Positions 54,201-64,000 of a DNA stretch of 64,000 nucleotides are shown here, in pieces. The DNA lies in NCBI RefSeq assembly GCF_020882245.1, contig NC_083598.1, positions 87,177,714 to 87,241,713 of the forward strand. The letters are read 5' to 3'. The DNA is from Rhopalosiphum padi. Taxonomy: Eukaryota > Arthropoda > Insecta > Hemiptera > Aphididae. Positions within the stretch are counted from its first letter, which is position 1. Every line of letters starts with the position of its first letter. The notes under the pieces were generated by a model. The model was not told where the DNA came from, searched no databases, and was given only the letters and a program-made list of their open reading frames with translations. A program made the translations under genes and the position numbers.

Positions 54201-56151
54201 TACGAATGAGGAATAAATACAAAAAAAATACACAATGCATTTAAAAAAAAGTGATTTGTATAAATCGATATAGATATTTCGTGCCATTTAGAAACAAAAT
54301 GGAAGAAGTGTTATTAAAGCTAACAATCTATATAATATTTTTAGGTAAAAGGATAAAATGAAGAAATCATTTGAACAAAATATCAATATAATAAGTCACA
54401 GACAATAAACATTAGTAACTTAATTTTTGCTTAATATTATGGTCGTTATACTGAAAACTTATCAAAAGTATAGAATTATACTTGAAGTTTACTAAAAAGT
54501 CAAAAGTAATTTCGTAAATTGCGTTGATGTAATAATGAACAAAAGAGTACTCTATATTTGAAAATTTAATTTTATAAAAATGTATAGTAATTTTTTAACA
54601 AAATCGTTTGTTTATTGAAGAAATATTAAATTTTATTTTTTAATAAATTTATGAAAAGTATTCCATCTCAAAGATTCAAAAATATTTTAAAACTACTTTA
54701 ACTGATGGTAGGTATGTGTTTCTTGGACTCGTTTATATTATATTTTTTTCTTGTCATTTGCAGATTTCATTAAATATATTTCTCTTTCATAATTTTGAAC
54801 ATTTCTGCTTAAAACCACTTTCAGTTGTCAAACATAACATTTATTTCTATTATTTCTTTTAAGAATTTTATACACTTTCCATTTTATTTTTATGTTGTTC
54901 TAAGTTTGTCGTTTTCCATTATTATTTTTTACTACTCCAATAAATAACCTTCGTTATCTCTTCTGTAAAATTCACTTTGTACCCACAGACTAAAAAAACG
55001 GCTAACCTAACCTCACCGGTCAATCTACGTCTTACTTGCAGTTTGGGTACAGGTCGATTATTTATTTAACTCACTCCTCAAGATTAAGTATACTTTTTTA
55101 TTTGTGAAACACAAATAGTATAATATAATCGAACATTATGACATAAGAAATTATTTACGTAAGAGTGCTAATCGAAAATATTATTTCACTCGAGTTGGAG
55201 ACGACTGTCCGAGATATCGTTCAAATATTAAACATTCATATTTTAATATGTGTGACACACACACACACACACACACACATACACATAATATATAAATATA
55301 CTTATACTATAATCATAATATTTAATAATATATAATAATAGTCGTATTAAGATAAGTGTAGCCCGCAGAATTTAAATTATACAGTGGAAAATTAGGGTGG
55401 TAGCATTGGTCCAACACTATAATAATAGCTTTTAAAAACAGTGCCTATATAGTTCGACGCAGATCGATAATGATCATCATAATATATGGCTACTCGTGAC
55501 GTTGAATATATGGTAACATTAGCTTTTTGTAGAAAATGTATCTATTATATTATAGTTAAAACCATACCATAAAATATAATATTCATAATAGTTTAGACTT
55601 TAGAAGACACGGGGCTGGAACTTATGAGGGTTTAGCCCCCTCAAATACTTCCAAACCCCTGTCAAAACATGTCACACTTGATGGGAATTACAGTTTTATA
55701 TAGCTCATAAAATTTGAGCAATATAATTTCATTATTTAAAGTTGTTTATACATTTGATTCTATTTTATGAAAATTTTATTTTTCAAGTCAATAGTTTTTT
55801 TTCATGTATTTAACCCGACCCAACTCGTCCTAAAAATATATACGTTGACTTACTCGATATATATGCACGTAATAGTTGAACGCATTTTGAATTCATTTTT
55901 TTGAAATTTATTTTTATCATTTATTGTTTATTGTTAAATAGTTAATAATTTATGGTTAAATGTATTGACGTTTTTAAACCATTGATCGGTCCGCGTGTTT
56001 ATGTATTGTTTTTTAGACCATTCAAATATAAGTATTTTTTGAAAAAAAATTGTTTAAAATTCAACTAATTTCCACCTATGTGTGGAGACATCTTATCGAG
56101 TACGAAAACGACGCTTCCGCAATCGTAATAAAGTCGTATTGTAATACTTAC
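51273..56151. other. AT-rich intronic stretch downstream of gene C
   Basis: No gene is recognised. It contains an (AC)n microsatellite at about 55255-55278. A short patch at about 55605-55680 (GGGGCTGG, then TTTAGCCCCC and AAACCCCTGTC) resembles the end region of hAT-like repeats. A minus-strand open frame at 52556-52768 is lysine- and isoleucine-rich and not supported. Confidence 0.45.
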
Positions 56152-56425
56152 AACGAATATGGCCACCCAGGCCAGGCCGATATTGTCGAACGATATGGTG
56201 CCCTGGAACGGATTCTCACCCTGCGACTTGCACTCCGTGTAGTAGTGATTCCAGTTGACACACGACCCGTTGCCGAGTGCCATGTTGGCCGTGGCGTTGC
56301 AAATCAGCGCATCGTGACCGCGCGTGGGCGGCAAGTCGAAACACGAGTGCATGCCGTTGTCGTCGTTTTTCGAACAAATGTAATCTTTTTCTTCGTCGTT
56401 CAGCGTATAGTATGCCGGCAACATC
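56152..56425 (-). CDS. Ca-alpha1T: T-type calcium channel alpha-1: domain I turret and pore-helix exon
   Basis: This 274 bp exon gives one split-codon base plus 91 residues. It begins MLPAYYTLNDEEKDYICS, continues through NGMHSCFDLPP and CVNWNHYYTEC, and ends NPFQGTISFDNIGLAWVAIFV. The cysteine-rich turret with YICS, NGM and CVNWN, followed by the FDNIGxAW pore helix, is the Cav3 (T-type) pattern and differs from L- and N-type channels. Two N-glycosylation sequons (NAT, NGS) lie in the extracellular turret. Splice sites on the minus strand are TTTTTCGCAG before and GTAAGT after (from 56151). The next coding base is 24.4 kb away, at 31713. The preceding exon, which must carry S5, was not found up to 64000. 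Confidence 0.95.
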
Positions 56426-57137
56426 CTGCGAAAAATCACACATCGGACGACTGTATTATAGTGCACGTTTTTACGTTATTATATTGCTTATAAAGTATAC
56501 ATGTAATTATATATTTTATAGTTTATACTAATAGTTGTGGTCTAAAACAGTGTTCGCCAATGAATATTGTTAGAGGATTCCATTATGGATATAGGAAATG
56601 TTTGGGGGTCATAAAAATGTAGCGTACCTACGTGATTAAATTAATAAAGTAAAGACAAATACAAGAAAATTAAATTAAAACTAATGACATCTTTATTTAC
56701 TAACGATCAAACATATGCCTAGTATTCAAATATTTTAGAGTGAGTGGCACAGACGCAGATTGTCCACTGAATTTTTTTTTTAAATATTTTAAAAACATCT
56801 CTACTAATTTCAATATTATTATGATTAGTTACCAATATCATTTTAATCATGATGAAAACAATTCTTTGGATAATTTAAGTATGACATTAATCGAGTAATG
56901 AAATACTGTGTACTTACTTAAAATAAAATATATAAATTCAAACTCAGTGTTTTTATTCATATAAATATTATAATAAACATTTAAATATATGAACGTAAGT
57001 TAAGAGTTAAATATTTAATACATTTTACTATTTGTGATTGGTTACATTATATTTTACTAAATATTTAACTTAATAAATAAATTATTTGATTTAGTCAAAA
57101 AAACTCACAAAAACTTAATTTGAATACCTATCTTAGG
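56426..57137. other. Intronic stretch with a possible hAT-like end
   Basis: No exon is found. At about 56549 the sequence CAGTGTTCGCCAATG, followed by a GGGGGTC word, resembles the start of a hAT-type repeat, but no matching right end was located. Confidence 0.35.
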
Positions 57138-57641
57138 CAGTGGTGAAGTCGTAAATATTTTTTTGGGTATACGCCTAAATTGAGAAATATGTAATACGTG
57201 GGGGGCTCTGCCCCTAGTCTAAGCTAATAGAAAGGTTTAACTTACTACAAATTATTATTTATTTAACTAATAATTTTAGAAATTTATATTGTACATTTAC
57301 AACCTGATTAATATAAAAAACTAAGACAAAAATTAAAAATAAATAAAATTATTGTTTGAAATAAAAACATTGATTTAACTATTTTTTTTTTTTTAAATAT
57401 GCATTTATATGTGCAAAATAAAATTTCAAAAATATACAGCTTTACGTGAAATCATGAAACGTATTTTTTTCGTACTCTGCTTTTTATATGACTGTGCAAA
57501 ACAAATATGCAAATGCTTCAATAGTCTTCAATCCCTCCCAATGATTACCTTTGCCCAAACAACAAATTTTATTGGCGGTGATCAGGTGTGCGGTTGCACC
57601 CCTTAATTTTAAAATAGTTTCAATTGGCCTTCGCCCTGATG
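57138..57641. mobile_element. Possible hAT-like non-autonomous element
   Basis: The left end begins CAGTGGTGAAGTCG and carries GGGGGGCTCTGCCCC near 57200. The right end read on the minus strand begins CAGGGCGAAGGCC, with AAGGGGTGCAACCGC behind it. The resemblance of the ends is loose and there is no clear target duplication. A plus-strand open frame (57409-57606) lies inside and has no family match. Confidence 0.4.
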
Positions 57642-58048
57642 AAATAATGCGCGATTGAATTGTATTTTAATTTTTTTTACTGAGATTTATCAATATTGAT
57701 ATATTGTCAATCATGGTTACAACTTTAAATTCCATTGGCTATAGACAAATATCGTGCTATCATTTTTTTATTATATTTTAGTTTTTAAATTGATTTTTCC
57801 TATTTATGTATTGATGCGATAAATTCGGGCCACCATTCATAGTGTATGGAAATAATTATGGAAAGCAGGATAATGTACATATGTCATATACGATACACAT
57901 TACATTTATATCTATTTTGGCTGCGTACGAGTTGATTCCTGGGTAGGTACCTATTTACCTACACCGGAAGGAATACGATTCCGCACGTTCTATTATTTAT
58001 TGAAATACAATAGGAATTGGGTACAACGTTGTAGAATTTATTTACGTT
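57642..58048. other. AT-rich non-coding stretch
   Basis: Nothing is recognised on either strand. Confidence 0.4.
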
Positions 58049-58137
58049 TAGAGTCGTCATTACAAAAATATTAAATTTAATACAATTTCTTCTTATAGAG
58101 TCGTCATTATAAAAATTTAATTTAATACAATTTCTTT
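58049..58137. repeat. Tandem duplication of about 43 bp
   Basis: TAGAGTCGTCATTA followed by an A-rich spacer and TTTAATACAATTTCTT occurs at about 58049-58091 and again at about 58096-58137 with few changes. It lies just 3' of the candidate gene at 58214-58630 (minus strand). Confidence 0.75.
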
Positions 58138-58213
58138 CCTCGGTACATAAAGCCAATAGAAATTAAATACTTTTATAATATATTATTATAATTATTAAAA
58201 TGATCGACGCTAT

Positions 58214-58630
58214 CTACGCCGGATGCAGCACGCTCCCAACACAAAGCGCTTGACGCTTCACCACACCGTGACCAAACGGCGAGGACGGCGCGGGCGTCTC
58301 ATCCAGGCGAAGCCAACCCACGATCTCGCCAAGGCTATCTATGACTTCTGGACCTTTGGCCGGCTCCAAGATCGTGCAGCGGTCCTCCGCGAGTTTCACG
58401 TCGGTGGACTGGCCTGCGGACTCGTCGGCGAATTCATCGGCGGACCTGTCGGCGAACTTGTCGGCGGACACGTCGGTGGGCTTGTCGGTGGGCACGTCGG
58501 CGGACTTGTTGGCGGACTTGTCAGCTTCTATCCAGGTGTTTTCGATTACTGTGATCCGGTCTTGGATGGTTTGAAGCTCCTGGAACGCGTAGTCCAAGAA
58601 CGCGTTGATATCGGTGAATCGAGAATCCAT
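58214..58630 (-). CDS. Hypothetical acidic repeat protein (138 aa), uncertain gene
   Basis: This ATG-initiated frame lies in a GC-rich block that stands out sharply from its surroundings. The start context (AAAAATATGG) is favourable. The N-terminal 35 residues (MDSRFTDINAFLDYAFQELQ, then TIQDRITVIENTW) look like an amphipathic or coiled-coil segment. Residues about 38-78 are degenerate four-residue repeats of the SADK/FADR/SADE type, encoded by an imperfect minisatellite. The last 60 residues include LGEIVGWLRLDETPAPSS. I do not recognise a family. The opposite strand is also open (58223-58687, Gly/Val-rich), which is expected for such a repeat. It could be a small gene, one exon of a larger gene, or an old insertion of foreign or retroposed sequence. 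Confidence 0.35.
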   Translation of the reverse strand: MDSRFTDINAFLDYAFQELQTIQDRITVIENTWIEADKSANKSADVPTDKPTDVSADKFADRSADEFADESAGQSTDVKLAEDRCTILEPAKGPEVIDSLGEIVGWLRLDETPAPSSPFGHGVVKRQALCVGSVLHPA

Positions 58631-58719
58631 ATTTTTATGAAGAAATGCGAAAGTGTGTACGTCTTAGGATTTAGATTGACAAAATAACAAATAAACATGT
58701 TAAGAATATCGTCGCTTAC

Positions 58720-58791
58720 CACCGTGGCAGATTATTTCGAAAATCGCCCGGACGACGAGCACAGCGTTGTTTAGTACAACCCAGCAAATAC
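58720..58791 (-). other. Candidate 72 bp upstream exon of the 58.2-58.6 kb gene
   Basis: On the minus strand, CATACAG precedes 58791 and GTAAGC follows 58720, giving a splice-bounded segment. One frame is fully open and hydrophobic, reading ICWVVLNNAVLVVRAIF then EIICHG. It shares the GC-rich composition of the neighbouring candidate gene. Whether it is spliced to the frame at 58630, is a 5' untranslated exon, or is chance cannot be decided from sequence. Confidence 0.2.
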
Positions 58792-61700
58792 CTGTATGTT
58801 CATCAATTCTAATCGCGATCGACATTAGGATTTTGTGGACCCGTTTATTTTTCCGAAAATTATTATTTTTATCGATATATTATATTATCTAGTAATATAT
58901 CATAATAATTGATTATGGTAATTTTGGTATATGATATTATTTTTTATACAGATCTCGAAATAGTCGAGAAAATACAATATAAATAATGGTATACTCATTT
59001 TTATTTTTATCATATTATATGGTAATGTGAATTTTAAGTTTAAACTTTTACATTACTATGAAATGTTATCAAACTGTGTGCTATTATAATATTACGAGTA
59101 CCTATACGTCCTATACCATATTAAGTTAATAATAAATCAGTAATAATTTAAATTTTCGCTCCAAACATATTACCTATTAATAGGTTCGTTTTTCATTCAT
59201 GTTTTTTATTTCACGCGTGCAGATTGGTAATAATATAATATGCTACCCGTTTTTCTAATTAGTAATATATTTTTTAACGATTTTCTGCAGCTATTCATAC
59301 ACAATTACATCATTTAAATTCGAACACAGTGAAAATATATTAAAAACAATTGAACTTATTCATGATTCATTTTAACTTTGAAGAATACATTATATAATAC
59401 AGGCATCGGTTATTTTTCAATCATTTTGAATAATATCAGACAAAACTCCGGAGATCTCATAGTTCTTCTGGGCGACTTCTGATTGTGGTCCGTACAAAGT
59501 ATAAATAATGTATTTTCAATGGTTGTTCAAATTAAATATACATCTCGATTGTGTCTTATGTATTTTAATGTAAATATAATATAGCACATTCACGCGAACT
59601 AACAATTATTTATGTATATTTGCCACTTTATAATTCTTTTTTTATGTATGCATATAATCAATTCGACTATGTATGCATTTAATTATCTACGTTGCACTTG
59701 TAATGTATTTTAATCATTTTTCTATGTATAATATATAATATATCATGTTACAGCGTGTGAGATAGACTTTTGAATTTCAAACGACTGTAAAAGACAATTG
59801 TGCTAAGGTAATTTTAATATTTAAACAAATGGTATAACCTTTCAGACATTTTTCAAAATGTCTTACTTAAATACAAAAAAGTTAAATGTCTTTCAATAGT
59901 GTATACAGCTCCAAATGTAAGTTTTAAATTGAGTTTTGAAGATGATAATACAAATATTTCGCGAAAATGTCCAGTCTCTACTCTCTACTCTTTACCGTTA
60001 TTAATTTATAAATTAAAACATAAATAACATTAGGCTTTCTCTGCCAAACACAAAAACATTGAACCATGTATGTGTATTTTATATTATATCATATATGTTA
60101 TTAAAATTATGATTTAATATAATAGTAATTATAATATATTCTTAGGTTGTAATTTATTCATGTACCAAATAGTTTAAAAATAGTACATAACAAAATACAT
60201 TTTTAGACCATTTATCATTAAAATACAAGTATATATAAAAATAACTTCTATATATTTGTGTATGCGAAATAATATTATTTGATAGAACGTGAAATATTCA
60301 TATTTTGTTTGTTCTATTATAAATTTATGTTTAGAGGAAAACTGAATTTGCGTTTAATATAAATTATAAATGCAATTTTCAAAACCAATTTGTTATTTCC
60401 TATTTAGATTTCAATTGTTATAGTTTTTCAGTAACTAAATAAAGTATTGAATAAAATGTTTATATTTTGAAATTCAACATCAAGAATTCTATATGAGGTT
60501 ACTGTGCGAAGAACTTGTATCCTAACACAAGTTAATATGTGATTTTGTCATAGTATATTATTTAATTAAAATACAATAACATAAAAAATTTGTTTAAATC
60601 TTCATAATTACTCAAATAACTATGCTCTATTAATTGTATTGATTAATTAAGTTAATTTATTTTAAATATTAAACAAATGTATTGACTACACATTAGCTAT
60701 TAGCATTTCACATTATGCCTTAGCATAATAACTACTATAATTTCAAACATTGATAAATCTATGAAACATTACAAGTTTGATTCATGAGATATAAAGTTAG
60801 TTTTAGTTCTGTTTGTACACCTTACTATGTATATTGTATATATATACAATTTATAATAATAACAACAATGAACGAATATCTAAGCTTAATGAAACCGAAT
60901 ATACATTATTTAATATTCGATTAAAAACAAAGCTTAAAATGCCAGAGGGATTGAAAACATAGAACGTTAATTATATATACCTAAATGTTAACCGAGAGTT
61001 TCTATTTACAATGTAAATTAACTTACAAATTATTTTCTACAGACGAGTTTATTCTCTTCACCGAAATGTTTTAGATTATATGATAAAGAGAATTCACTTA
61101 AACAGCAAAATTTTAAAGTTTGATATATTAAAATTAATTGCACTAGACTTTATACACTATCTTTCTTGATTGAATTATAAATGTAGGTACTCGTTAGGCA
61201 TTCAGATTAAAGTGAATTAGTTGTGATTGAATTCAGACACGTGCGTTGATAAATAAATATAATTCGATTATAAAAAGTGTATTATATTATTAAACTAAAA
61301 AGATTATTTTGAGTCAAAGCATAAAAGCCTATACGATTTACTACAGCATTGCACTATTCTATAATAAACACGTTTTACAATAGCAAAATAAAATAAGATT
61401 ATGTGCTATATTATATATAGTTGGCAATTGTCTATAGTTTAAAGGGTGTTGACTATGAATATATGGGAAACAGTATAGATGTGGCAGTAAGGCGTCTTTG
61501 GACCTTTTAAAATATACAATCGGATTGTTTTTGAAATGTAATCAAATTAAAAAAGGCGCCCCGTTCGTTTAATAAATCGGATAAATCTACCGATTGTCGC
61601 TTTCAATGACTAGTAATTTTTATTTATTTATTTTTTCTCCGCAAATAGAAACATTAAACCGTCAAACGGACCGGAATGCGCTGTGCGTATTCGAAAGGCA

Positions 61701-61839
61701 CGAAAAACGTTTCGGGTATGGCTTAAAAAGGGGGTACGTACACAATATTATGTATATACAGGGGTGTCTGCCGTTGGCGTGTACCGTCGTCGGATTTAAA
61801 TTAAACAGTGATTTATAAGTATATGGATCCAGAAGGTGT
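58792..61839. other. AT-rich non-coding stretch
   Basis: No gene and no channel exon is recognised. A small palindrome, TTGTATATATATACAA, lies at about 60834-60849. The open frames at 61594-61847 overlap on both strands and are not supported. Confidence 0.45.
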
Positions 61840-62900
61840 GGGGCCATACCGCGACGGCTCGGGGTCGTAGGACGAGAAGGGTAGATCCGAAGCGGCGGCG
61901 GCGGCGGTGGCGGCGGCGAGGAGGAGGTGCAGGCGCGTTCGATTTTATTTATTATGTAAAGGTCAACCGACGACGACAGTAGTGGCGAAACGGGCGATCT
62001 AGCCGTACACGGCCACCGGCAGCCAGAAGAAATCTATTTTCGATATTTTGACACATTTGCCGGGCGGTCGCCGAGCAGGGCGGTCGTGTGCTCCGGTAAG
62101 AGGACATAAGTCGTCGCCGTGAGCGGTTCGTCGAGGGCGTATAATTCGTACGTCCGCGTAGCCAGTCTTCGTATATTATATTCTAATGAAATAATAATAT
62201 GGCATTGCGTGCGCGTGACCGGCGCGCTTATGGGGGTTTATGCGTGAGGTTCGGCGAGTGAGTTTGTCGTGTCGCGTTTGGGGTGTAGTGCAAAGAAATG
62301 GACGAGAGAAAATGTGTGTAACACGGCGGAGGAGGAAAAATGGCATTAAAAACGAACGAGAAAGATACAGGTGGAGGAGGAAAACAATTACCATGGACGG
62401 TATCCCGCGAGACAGTGTAACAAAACCAAACAATGTACACGGAGACAGAACAATACACCTGCTGTTGCATCGAACTGCTGACGCCACCGCTATACAGCTT
62501 TGCCGCCGCCCAGCTTGCGGTCCACTCGAATTGATCCGCAGCAGCCGCCGCGTATTATTATTATTATTATTATTATTATAACTCTGTCTCTCCGCCTCTG
62601 TCTTTGTCGCACTCTCACGTCGTGCGCTTTCCGCCCGTCTCTTTGTCTCTCTATACATATATAAATTATTTTACTCTTCGGAACGGCTGCACCGCCCCAC
62701 TACCCTCTGTCGCGGTGCTATACGGAAACGCGTCTGTCCGCGAACTTTTTTCACTACCGCGGTAGTGGTATCCGCCTCCGTATTGTATTATACCGGCTTA
62801 TCACGAGTCTGACCAAGATTATCGTGTGTGACCTCATTCACGACGTACAATAAATCCCGTCGACGGTTTAAGGTCACCGTCACAAACGACATCGGTAGAT
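61840..62900. promoter_or_regulatory. GC/CpG-rich island, candidate promoter or 5' exon region
   Basis: About 1 kb of strongly GC- and CpG-rich DNA sits in an AT-rich context. It holds a CGG run at about 61890-61925, a (TAT)n run near 62553-62580, a TATA-like TATACATATATAAAT at about 62652-62666, and a perfect 16 bp palindrome CACTACCGCGGTAGTG at 62752-62767. Open frames exist on both strands (for example 62176-62658 minus and 62240-62581 plus). They are low-complexity (runs of Asn or Leu from the TAT repeat), so I do not call them genes. It may be a promoter, possibly an alternative one for the channel gene on the minus strand. The direction is not settled. Confidence 0.35.
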
Positions 62901-64000
62901 GGTTTTTCAATAATATAACGAATAAACGCCCCTTTCCCCCGCCACCCCATAATATGATATCGTGCTTATTTAAACCCAGAGTTCGCGATAATCGTATAAT
63001 ATTTATATATAATAGCGGATTTGTACGTTTACCTTTTATACATGTATGAGGACAAACGCATATATTATATAGTTTATTAAAAATATTAGTGATATACTGA
63101 AAGTTGTAACGTAAACATATAATAACAAATAATACAACTAACTGTGTAATTACTGTAGTAGTTCTTACCAATAGATTTTTTTTTTTTTGTATGTATAAAT
63201 ATATATTTGAGTTTACTATAATCATATAATATTTAAATCGAAAACAAAAATGTTAAGAAAGGATAAAAGCTATTTTATATTGTTTTTAATTATTACATTT
63301 ATCAGTTATTTTTGTAATACTTTGTATATGCACTGGAATATTTAGCGTTTTTTTTGTAAGACAAGATCATCTGTTCCGTTTTATAGACTAAAAAAGAGTA
63401 GAGGGCTTACTTAAATTCATATTCTACACACCTGTGTGTTTTTTATTATTTTATACACAATCACATTATACAATTTCTACAATATTATACACTTAAAATA
63501 ATAAACACAGCTGCTTGTACACAAAATAGTATACGTTCTTCAAAATCAATATTTTTTAACTCTCTGCTGTCATTACTTAGACGACTCTTCAAAATCAAGT
63601 ACATCAATAAAGTTATCTTTACAACAAATTATTGTTGTTTACATATATATAAATAATTGTGTTCAGCTTCATGAAAAATTGATAAGGTCACCCTTAAAGT
63701 ATTTTCAAATTACAAATCTTAAACCTATTATAAACTGGATAATATGGTTAAATTGAATATTGTTTAGTAAGTATTTTATTACTATATTATTATATTTATA
63801 TAATCCACGGTTTACCTATTTCAGATAATTATAGTTGCATTAATTTTTTTTTAATTGAAAAACTAAAACTAAAATACTTCACTAGATAATGAATTATTTT
63901 AGATTCTGAGAAGAGCGATAAGTAGATTTAAGGTTATAGGGGCATATTCACAATGATGTGTGAATTTTTTTGTTTTCGTTTTACTTTAGAAGAATTAAAA
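62901..64000. other. AT-rich stretch at the window edge
   Basis: No gene is recognised. The minus-strand open frame 62788-63225 has no family resemblance and no splice support. A T-run lies near 63176-63189. Confidence 0.4.

Larger units (their letters stand above)
31714..56151 (-). other. 24.4 kb intron of the T-type channel, hosting three P450 genes
   Basis: The intron separates the pore helix (ending AIFV) from the filter (VISLEGW). Both splice sites are canonical, and the phase is 0. Three complete P450 genes lie inside it on the opposite strand. The parts without genes are described in separate entries. Confidence 0.9.

Noticed and set aside
56050..56531. Plus-strand open frames of 147 and 84 codons
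   Set aside because: They are antisense shadows of the channel turret exon at 56152-56425.
62176..62658. 160-codon open frame on the minus strand
   Set aside because: It runs through a (TAT)n repeat giving a string of Asn, overlaps open frames on the other strand, and resembles no protein family; GC-rich DNA produces long chance frames.
1..64000. tRNA genes, rRNA and CRISPR arrays
   Set aside because: No B-box-like GGTTCGAATCC arm with a matching cloverleaf was found by eye, no rRNA signature was seen, and no regularly spaced repeat-spacer array exists; the trinucleotide runs are microsatellites.

Overview
The window looks like nuclear DNA of an aphid (Hemiptera, Aphididae) or a close relative. 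It is very AT-rich, with long introns, many small non-autonomous DNA transposons and intron-bearing CYP6-type P450 genes. No species is assigned, because no database search could be run.

Host gene, minus strand. Three exons of a T-type (Cav3) voltage-gated calcium channel alpha-1 subunit are readable, in transcript order 56425-56152, 31713-31621 and 19449-19271. They join in frame without gaps. They encode the domain I turret and pore helix, then the selectivity-filter segment with the first half of S6, then the rest of S6 with the start of the I-II linker. Exons before these (domain I S1-S5) and after them (rest of the linker, domains II-IV) were not found here and should lie outside the window.

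Nested cluster, plus strand. The 24.4 kb intron that splits the channel's pore loop contains three complete tandem CYP6-family P450 genes on the opposite strand: A at 35253-37406, B at 41629-44223 and C at 49003-50983. Each has four exons with the same intron positions and phases, encodes 511-512 residues, and keeps the I-helix, ExxR, PERF and haem-cysteine motifs. A short conserved block upstream of each start codon probably marks the core promoter. Gene A is a mosaic: its exon 1, intron 1 and start of exon 2 match gene C, while the rest matches gene B. Gene B carries a 440 bp foldback element in intron 1.

Rest of the window. 1-19 kb is intron or downstream of the last readable channel exon. 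It holds a decayed Jockey-like retrotransposon, a decayed hAT transposon, a small hAT MITE with target duplications, and a GC-rich island at about 10.75-11.75 kb. The intergenic parts of the P450 cluster hold several inverted-repeat elements. 56.4-64 kb holds further hAT-like fragments, a GC-rich candidate small gene of unknown function on the minus strand (58214-58630), and a second GC-rich island at about 61.85-62.9 kb that may be a promoter or 5' exon region. No rRNA, tRNA or CRISPR array was recognised.
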